From positions 3,239,716 through 3,303,715 of the forward strand of contig CM074809.1 in the NCBI GenBank assembly GCA_037447605.1: a DNA stretch of 64,000 nucleotides, written 5' to 3'. A program made the translations under genes and the position numbers. Shown here in pieces: positions 56,701 to 64,000 of the stretch. The notes below the pieces were generated by a model. The model was given only the letters and a program-made list of their open reading frames with translations. It was not told the origin of the DNA and did not search any database. This DNA comes from Zygnema circumcarinatum. Taxonomy: Eukaryota; Streptophyta; Zygnematophyceae; Zygnematales; Zygnemataceae. The first letter of the stretch is position 1; each line of letters begins with the position of its first letter.

Positions 56701-57464
56701 TTTACGCTTCACATTAGGAGGGTAAAGAATTTCAGGCACTAGATAAGTGCATGTTTGTCGCCACAATTCCAAGAGCCTGTATGAAGCATAGGGCGTTTCA
56801 CTCCATGGCGAGCTGCTTGCACCTTTCCAGCTTCAAGCGGCTTTGATCTTAACGTAAAATTGCTTGTGACTCGTTTCCAAAAACTAATCCGCAGTAGCGA
56901 GAACTCACCATCTGGCACTCGCTGCCAGCGCTTCCTACTTAATCTCCCTCCCCCAGGATGCTGCGTGGCTAGCGGTCTTGTACTTTCTGTAAGGCAGAAG
57001 TGAGAAAAGAAGAATGCAAGCACTTAATATAAACATGGTTTTTAAGTACAGAATTTGCACATGCAGGTCAGATCCAGTCCTGACCGCAAAAGGAATCACG
57101 AAGGGAATGAAAAGGACAGAAGGAAACAGAACGGTGACTGTGCGGGAAGGGGATGAAACGCGAGAGAAAATGAGAGACTGTTTCATATACTTGTTGAACG
57201 CTAGAAGCGGGCCTCAGAGAATTCCTTACCTGCATTCACTTGAGCAAGGAGCTGGAGTGTGAAATTTCCGTACTTATCCAGTAGGAGAGTCGGCACTGCT
57301 CGGCTGCCCTTATCAAAACAAAGGGTTTCATTTCGTACATTATTCGAATTTCCGGAAAGACAACTGTTCACGCTAGCTTTTCTACTCCTTCTGCAGGCTT
57401 TATTGTGTAGAAAGTTTGAAAAAAGTGCACAAGGATCCTTATGGAGGTGCTGGAATTGAAGCAT
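50767..57464 (-). CDS. HAT/TPR-like repeat protein, HCF107/Mbb1-like plastid RNA stability factor
   Basis: Minus-strand exons: 57464-57230, 56986-56909, 56609-56437, 55783-55727, 55299-55090, 54787-54686, 54223-54119, 53958-53829, 53506-about 53378, 53147-52875, 52347-50767, about 1020 residues. Phases agree except at the 53378/53147 junction, where the donor may be shifted or the frame extended upstream to about 53228. The first exon has a Ser/Asn/Arg-rich segment like a chloroplast transit peptide. The body is a run of half-a-TPR repeats of the form AWxxxExxxGxxxxARxLFxxAxxxxP. About a dozen are visible, such as WQAWAVFEQRRGNIRMARQ, AWARLEWQQGNFEKARSLF and RTWLQWALWELELGNIPKA. HCF107 and Chlamydomonas Mbb1 bind the psbB-psbH transcript region, protect RNA ends and aid translation; that role is inferred. 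An odd feature is a roughly 150-residue acidic, low-complexity insertion in the last exon, after the WRVW segment. Confidence 0.88.
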
Positions 57465-58634
57465 TGTAGCGTTTGATATGATCTTTTGGAGATTTCAATA
57501 TGAAATTGCATGAGGCACGGAGAAAATATTCAACTTAAGTGGCTCCAAGATACAGAAAGTTGCGCAGCGCAGTATTTAAGAAATTGGCGAGCGTTCAAGC
57601 TCTTCCTGAATAGAGCACTCCAGGGGAGCAGCCAGCAGCAGTCTGTGGGCGGAGGCCGGAGGGCTCCATCCATCCCTGCAGAGGAACGACCCTTCCTAGT
57701 CCCTGCACTCATGAATGTCCCAGGACCGTACCGTACGGCCCATGGCCATGGCCATGGCTTCAGTGCTGGCTCATGTATGCATGCATGCGTACACTGCATC
57801 GGAAATTGTCAACAGTTCACAAAAGTGAATATATTTCTGAAATCCAAACGTACGGAAAGGGAGCTTTGCCCGCCTCTGCGTTGAACCTATCGGAAATTCG
57901 GAAAAATACTGAAGATATTTCTGAAATCCAAACGTACGGAAAGGGAGCTTTGCCCGCCTCTGCGTTGAACCTATCGGAAATTTGGAAAAACACAAAATGT
58001 TTCTGAAATCTAAACGTACGGAAAGGGGAGCTTTGCCCGCCTCTGCGTTGAACCTGCCCCAGTACTGTACCAAGTCCATGTACGGTTTCGTACTGAAGGA
58101 ACAGCGCCTCCGGACCGTCCGTTCAGGTGTCCGTAAATCACCATTGGCCGTCCGATCACGACGTGCTGGACGTCAACGTCCGTACTTGAGTCTGTCAGTA
58201 GGACATTTCCACCGTTCATTTTTCTTGACGTGGCGTCATCCAGGCCGTCCGTTCTTGCAAGATGCCCATTGTTGGTTCCTGCGTGTGTTGCGCCTTTTGG
58301 CCGCAAGCCCCGACAAACTTTTTAACTTTTCATCGTTTGAAATTTTTTGGGCCGGCCGGGCCTGGATTTGAATTTGGCCGCCCGCCGGCCGCCCTTTTGC
58401 CTGCGCCAAGAAGACTTGGCGCCCGCCCGCCCGCCGGTACAAGAGCGCGTGCGCTTTGCTCGCTTGCAGGGCATTGCAGGAGGGGAGAGAGTGAGAGAGG
58501 GAGAGAGAGAGAGAGGGAGGGAGGGAGGGAGGAAGGGAGCGAGGGAGGGAGGGGCCTCTTGGAGGAAGGGACAGCGCCCTGCAGGACGCCGAGCAGTGAG
58601 CGGAAAGTGAAGCTCCGGTTTGCAGCCGTCAGCC
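57465..58634. promoter_or_regulatory. Divergent promoter region between the HAT-repeat gene and the ASY1-type gene
   Basis: Contains CCGTACCGTACGGCC at about 57726, a CCATGG run near 57740-57752, an ATGC palindromic run at 57776-57789 and three tandem copies of an 82-84 bp unit with CGTACGG (57834 onwards). Further GTACGG/CCGTAC words occur at about 58081 and 58180, and purine repeats at 58480-58550. No coding sequence is supported. Confidence 0.6.
57834..58060. repeat. Three tandem copies of an 82-84 bp unit carrying CGTACGG
   Basis: Units start at 57834, 57918 and 58000, the last incomplete. Each has TTTCTGAAATC, CGTACGG (57849, 57933, 58015) and GCTTTGCCCGCCTCTGCGTTGAACC. Copies differ by a few substitutions and one extra G. 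The unit lies in the shared upstream region of two divergent genes. Confidence 0.95.
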
Positions 58635-61600
58635 ATGGTTAGCTATTCTGACTGACTCAAGGAAACACTGTTTTGGAACATTGTGTACTGCCTGAAGGGG
58701 TCTCTCGAGCTGCAGGAAGGAAAGAGAAAATAATGAATTGGAAAAATCTTGGAAATTCTGTAGGTGGTTTCGTGACTTGCATTCGCTTGAGACACGTGCC
58801 TCGGAAGAGTAACTTGTGTTGATATTCTCTTGACTTCGGTTGTTCACTCTTCTGTCTAATTATCGTGATTTCTTCTGTGCCTCTATTACCGTTATGTTTA
58901 CAGGCAATAGCTCAAGCTCAGTCAGTCAAAGAAGTAACGCAAATCTCCGAGCAAGAATCACTGCAGCTGGTACAGTGATCTCATGTATCCTGAATCTGCG
59001 AGAAGTAACTGCTGTTTTTTTTCAGGTTACTTACCTGATTATTGTTTCTGATAAGCGTCTGTGTGAATGGCCTGTTTTCATGTTCAGACAAGGAACCTGT
59101 TGCGTATAGCTATATTCAACATCAGCTACATTCGGGGTCTGTTCCCTGAAAAGTATTTCGATGACAAATATGTTCCTGCCCTGGGTGAGTATTTTTTTCC
59201 GCCAGTAACGTGATGGAGGGGCGCTATATGCACTTTGCCGAATGCAATCGACCACATCGGTTTTCCAGCTCGACAACTGAGTGAAACAACAGACGAATGA
59301 TGATTGAATGAATTGCACGGATCTGTCTGTGTCATTTCAAGCCGCTTAAAAAACTCTTTGGACCAAACATGTCTAGTACTTGACGCTGAAACACATTTCG
59401 TTACATTTTTAGGAGAATGTGATGCAGAGAACTGAAGGAAGTTTGGATATTTTTTGGTCACATTTGCTCTTCCGTGCACAGAAATGAAGATCAAGAAGCT
59501 GATGCCACGAGACGCTGAATCACGCCGGCTCGTTGACTGGATGGAGAAAGGTTTGTGTGCGATGTACCATCGAAGCATGCACAAAACATTCCAGAATATT
59601 ATGGCCATTACACTGACTCTATTTATTTGGCCGTCAAAGCAGGTGTTTCCGATGCACTTGAGAAGAAATACTTGAAAACATTAACGTTTGCTCTATGTGA
59701 GGCTCTCCATGGAACACTTCTTGAAGAATATACTTGTAAGTTCGAGGTGCTCAACCACTTCGTCAATGCTCTGTCGAATAACACCGCGTGCAGGCAAGAC
59801 TAATTGTAAAAGTTTTCTTGGACCTACATCCACTGCAGTTTTGATTCAAAGCTCTAGTGAGGAAAGCTGCCTCTGTTTTCCTGATGGCAGTCACATTCAG
59901 CTACGCCTCAGACGCGGAAGTATCAATGGATATTGCACGAAGTGGAGACTCAAAGAAAAGCAAAACGTTTAAAGCATCAGCCACGGACGTGACTCCAACG
60001 CAAATGAAGTACGCTTCCATCTTCCATCTTAATTGTCGAAACGTTGAGCATATCAAAATTAGTTAAATCACCGAAGCTTGTTTGACCTGTTGGTTTTCAT
60101 GGTGCCAGGTCTTCGGCATGCAAAATGGTGCGGACTCTTGTACAACTCATGAGAACACTTGATGGAGTTCCAGACGAGGTGAGCCTTTGGGTGGCGGGGG
60201 TGCTTTTCTTGCAAAAATTGTAGGATCACCTTCACAGGTCTAGGCCTATCTTTGTTCATGCCTAGAACTGATGCCGGATCAATGCTTTGGCTGCAGAGAA
60301 CAATTGTGATGAAGTTGCTCTATTACGACGAGGCAACTGTAAGTTTAACTTTGTTTGTGCTTCGTGCACATAATTGGAAAGCTATCTTGTCTATTTGTAG
60401 CATGGCCACCTCGTCCTGGCTTCGGCAGAAAATAGAGAAACTGGATTTGTCCCAGTCCATACCTGCAAGGATCTCATGACTTTGTAAGATGCCTACTCCA
60501 TTTTTTCTAATCGAGGTTTCTTTCGTAATTAATCTACCTTGCGTTTCAGCCGAGTGATTATGAGCCACCATTTTTTCGCGCCTGCAATTCTGAAGACCAC
60601 ATGACGTGGGCAAGGAATCCACTGAAAATGAAAGTCGGCGATGTTAACAGCCGGCACTACACGTTAGCACTGAAGGTAAGTGCGAGCTTCTGATGTTTTC
60701 GCTCTCGTAGGCTGTTGGAAGTTGCTGTGTATTTCCAGGTTGTTTCTCAACCAGGCTTAGTAATTAGAATATTGTAAGGGTCGAAAGATAAGCATGAGTG
60801 CAGTAAAATGTCCTTGCGTTTTTGTTGGAACATCAGGTGCGAAGTGTTTTGGATCCATGCGATGGAGATGAAGAGGCGGAAGATGAGGGGACTCATGGCT
60901 CTGAAACTGCCGGTGATTTGGACTCAGCTTCAGAATCTGAAGCCGAGCAGGAAAGCAGAAAGTTGACCCAAGACGAAGTCTCAAATAAGGTAAGCTGTTA
61001 CGACTACTCGTTTACATGCTCTCCGCCTGTTGTCTGCATCGGTCTGTCCGGAGATTTGAAATAAACATGGCTAGACTTTGATTGTGGCTGCCTTTCATTT
61101 GGGCAGGCAATTCAAACGACCTCGACTGGCGCTGGTAAACGACTTTTTGCCGCTCCTGGTTGTGAGGTTCCATTTCAAGATCCTGTCAGCGATGTTTGCT
61201 CAAAAATACACCCTTCGTATGCGTTGTCCATAGCAACTATATCGTTCAGAATCCGCGAAGACAGTTCTAAATTTTGTAATGGCATTCGTTAGGGTCCATG
61301 CAAACGATCTTGTCGTTAAACTGAGGCAGGGAACTGCCCCATCTGTTGAACGAGACAACAAGACTGGAATTTCAGCAAGCAGGATCTGATATGGTGTGGA
61401 ACATATGCAGACGTGGCCATGAAAGACGAAGTGGACGAGGTTCAGCCTATGCAAGGGTCTGACGGTGAGCAACTTTCAGTAGTCCCTGAGCAGTTTCCGC
61501 TCAAAACCTTTGTGCTTTCCGCTCGATTTCCAAAAAACAAAAACTCCATCTGATTCCTTCTTAGATGTTTTAGCCTATCTATTACCTTTATGATCCCAGC

Positions 61601-63981
61601 AATAGGCCAATGACAACCGAAAAAGTGACACAGGCTTGAATCAATGGCTTCCTCTGGTGACGTGGGCTATGTAGCGAAGTTGGAATGGATGTAGGAAGTG
61701 CATTCCGCCACATTAAAGTGTGTGCTGCTGCTATGGCAAGCACATGAGGTCCCTGATAACACTCCACAGAAAAAAACATCCCAGTTTCCAGTTTCAAGCG
61801 TCCCGACGCTGCTCTTAAACAAGGTTTGTTATGTTGATGACAATCAGCGGAGACAGAGGATGAAAGTTTTGAGAAGAGCAAACTCACGGAGTTGAAAGCG
61901 TGGGTGACGTCAAGGCACAGCAATAACATCGACGTGGCTGACGCCATGGCCAGCTTTCCAGATATGTCGGTGGTAAGACAGACGTCAGAGTTTTTGTTGA
62001 ATGCGCCCTTGTTTGAAGCTTCTCAGCATAGACCATGAATTTATTTATATTTCTTTGTGAGCAGTGTTTGAATGGTTGAAGTAACAAGTATGTAAAATCA
62101 ATTCTGCAAAAATCACAATGTTCCGCCATTGCTGAACCTTTGACTGTCTGGAGTTGGCAGGTACTCATTGAAGGTCTGGAGCCCTGATTCAGAACCAACC
62201 GCCATTGAAAAAATTAAGCGGCTCCTTTCATTTCGCGTCTTCAACTGGCATTTCGTTATTCTATTTTCTTTTTCCACAGTTGTGCAATAACTTCCCTGAT
62301 GCCGCTAGAAAATGAGCAAGCGATGTTAAGACGAAGGGGAAGTATTTCCTTGATGTTGTTTTTTTGCAGATTTGATGGAACGTCTTGTAAAGGAGAATAC
62401 TTTAAAGCGACTCGGTCAGGATCTGTACTGTCTTGCCAGAAAGGTGGGTAGCTGCTTTGGAACACCACCAAATTCCTTCATATTGCTAAAACAATGGAAA
62501 TGCCTTTTGACATATTCTTGGTGTGATTCACGATGCAGGAAGAGAAACAGGAGCCACTGAAACTGATTGATTCTCCTCAAGGGTCCTCGCCGTTTGACAC
62601 GAGCCAAAAAGATTATAAGAATGAGGTCAGCAGCAATTACGAGGAAAAGGTTTACACAAAGGTAACCTGGAAGCTCTTCGCCGTTTTGCAGTTCCAATGG
62701 ATGTTAATCTGTGTAATTTGCATGGACTGCGCAAAGAACTGCCTAGAAGCAGAGAGCCTATGCAATAACAACAATCACAGCCCACTTTTTCTGCGACTCC
62801 AGGCTTTGTATCACGTGCTTCAGCTAGAGCACGTTACCATGTCATCACTCCAGAAGAAGCTGGGCCGAGAAGTTGATAGTACTACTGTGAAGGCTCTTAT
62901 CGACAAGATGGTCACCGACGGTTACCTTGAGTCTGTTCCTTCCAACAAACGGCTGGGTGAGTGGACTCTGGCTAATCTTCAAGCCACCAATCATCTCTCT
63001 GGTTCATTTGCTGCTTGGGGATAACATAGTTGTTTTAATGTATTAACGGTGAAATGGAGGTTGATTAGAAGTTATCTAGATGTAAGGTATTGACAGTGAA
63101 GGCGAGTCCAGGTCGACGGGTGTTACGGACTCCACAAGCGGAAACTAAGCTAAAGGAGGTGAGCTTCCCATTGTGCTCCATAATGTTTGCCTGAATTATG
63201 TGCTTGCCTTCAGTAAACGAGATTCGCGATGAAAGTATCGCACGATTTCACCTTTGACTTCAAATGTAGCAGTGCTCATGGTTTTCAATCCAGCGACGTA
63301 TCAATAAAATTTGAACTCGATGCACCTACACGTAAGTGGCAGACTAAACTGTGCACTTATTAAATCATCTGTGTGTCTCTGAAAATGACACAGATCGTGG
63401 CAGCAGTGAAATCCTGCGCCATTCAGACACTGGAGACAATGACAACTGACAATACAGCAAAGCTTGAAGCGGTCCAGAAGAACGGTACGATGTTTGAGCG
63501 GATTTTAAAAACTATTAAGAACCGAAGGTGGCTATAATGTTCTCTAGGCAATGTTCGTAGTGAAATCAACTAATGGACACGGCCTATACCTCTGGTCTTC
63601 TCCCTTCTTCACGTGTCGCTGTTTTGAAGCGCCGATCAATTCACAAATGGATGTCAACCACCTGTGAGGCGATAGAAAAGTCGGTTCAGTCGGTTTAAGT
63701 CGGTTTATATCTGGGGCAATATTACCTCTGGGGGTAATAGTTTTCTCATTTCGCTCTTAGGGACGATGCAAACTGACGTTTTTTCTAACGAAAGCTGTAT
63801 CATTGTCGTCTCATTCAACTCAGTTCCTTTCGAGGGAAACGGCTCGACGATCGCTCAGCAAGTTTCTCTAGGATCGGACGTGACAGTGCACCAACCTGGT
63901 GCGGAAATCACTGAAAACGCTCGGGAGAAACGTTTCAAAGAGCCCAATCGGCTGCAGAAACAGATGATCGGCTCAGGCAAG
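58635..63981 (+). CDS. ASY1: ASY1/HOP1-type meiotic HORMA-domain protein (3' end beyond window)
   Basis: Meiotic chromosome-axis protein needed for synapsis and crossover formation. Exons: 58635-58637 (ATG only, tentative), 58904-58969, 59088-59184, 59482-59550, 59643-59735, 59891-60008, 60109-60178, 60297-60338, 60550-60675, 60837-60989, 61107-61134, 61411-61464, 61848-61972, 62161-62173, 62370-62443, 62539-62661, 62803-62956, 63097-63158, 63394-63484, 63761-63981. Every junction agrees in phase. The HORMA domain spans exons 2-10: [92 protein letters not shown] and [20 protein letters not shown]. After an acidic linker, two winged-helix-like segments follow ([19 protein letters not shown] with [39 protein letters not shown]). 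The gene is still open at the last exon, which ends in a GT donor. Identification is very secure; the start exon is a guess based on CC-ATG|GTTAGC. Confidence 0.96.
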
Positions 63982-64000
63982 GTTAGCCTTCGACATGTTT

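Overview
This is nuclear DNA from a green-lineage eukaryote. Almost every gene is broken by many GT-AG introns (plus two GC-AG introns), and the gene set is plant-like: a P3A plasma-membrane H+-ATPase, a plastid site-2 protease, an HCF107/Mbb1-like HAT-repeat protein, an ASY1-type meiotic HORMA protein and a folylpolyglutamate synthase. The H+-ATPase lacks the long autoinhibitory tail of land plants, and there is a modular proline-rich extracellular protein. Both suggest a streptophyte alga, possibly a zygnematophyte; this placement is inference. There is no bacterial, phage or CRISPR content.

Ten genes are supported, left to right: (1) minus strand, 2383 to the left edge, a divergent soluble inorganic pyrophosphatase-like protein with most catalytic residues missing and a long C-terminal extension; (2) plus, 6001-14592, H+-ATPase in 19 exons; (3) minus, 19522-15939, a secreted beta-propeller-like protein followed by three six-cysteine modules on SPPP-type linkers; (4) minus, 28363-22477, folylpolyglutamate synthase; (5) plus, about 29779-35700, a CxxC-rich/TPR/coiled-coil/RING protein; (6) plus, 36973-40010, plastid S2P (ARASP-like); (7) plus, 41010-46679, an RGG/acidic R3H plus G-patch protein; (8) plus, 47722-49892, HemW/RSAD1-like radical SAM protein; (9) minus, 57464-50767, HAT-repeat HCF107-like protein; (10) plus, 58635 to the right edge, ASY1-type HORMA protein.

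Three pairs are divergent and share upstream regions: genes 1/2, 4/5 and 9/10. Exon boundaries below were derived by requiring continuous reading phase across each junction; most junctions agree in phase. The upstream regions repeatedly carry GTACGG/CCGTAC and ACGTGGC/CCAAT words. Introns and flanks are rich in strand-asymmetric GA/CT low-complexity sequence.

A 10-N gap at 10910-10919 is flanked by two identical copies of about 1.35 kb of the H+-ATPase gene. This is almost certainly an unmerged contig overlap rather than a biological duplication.

The genes do not form a pathway. The strongest candidates for something undescribed are the catalytically degenerate pyrophosphatase-like protein with its long extension, and the wall-type protein built from phase-1 symmetric exons.
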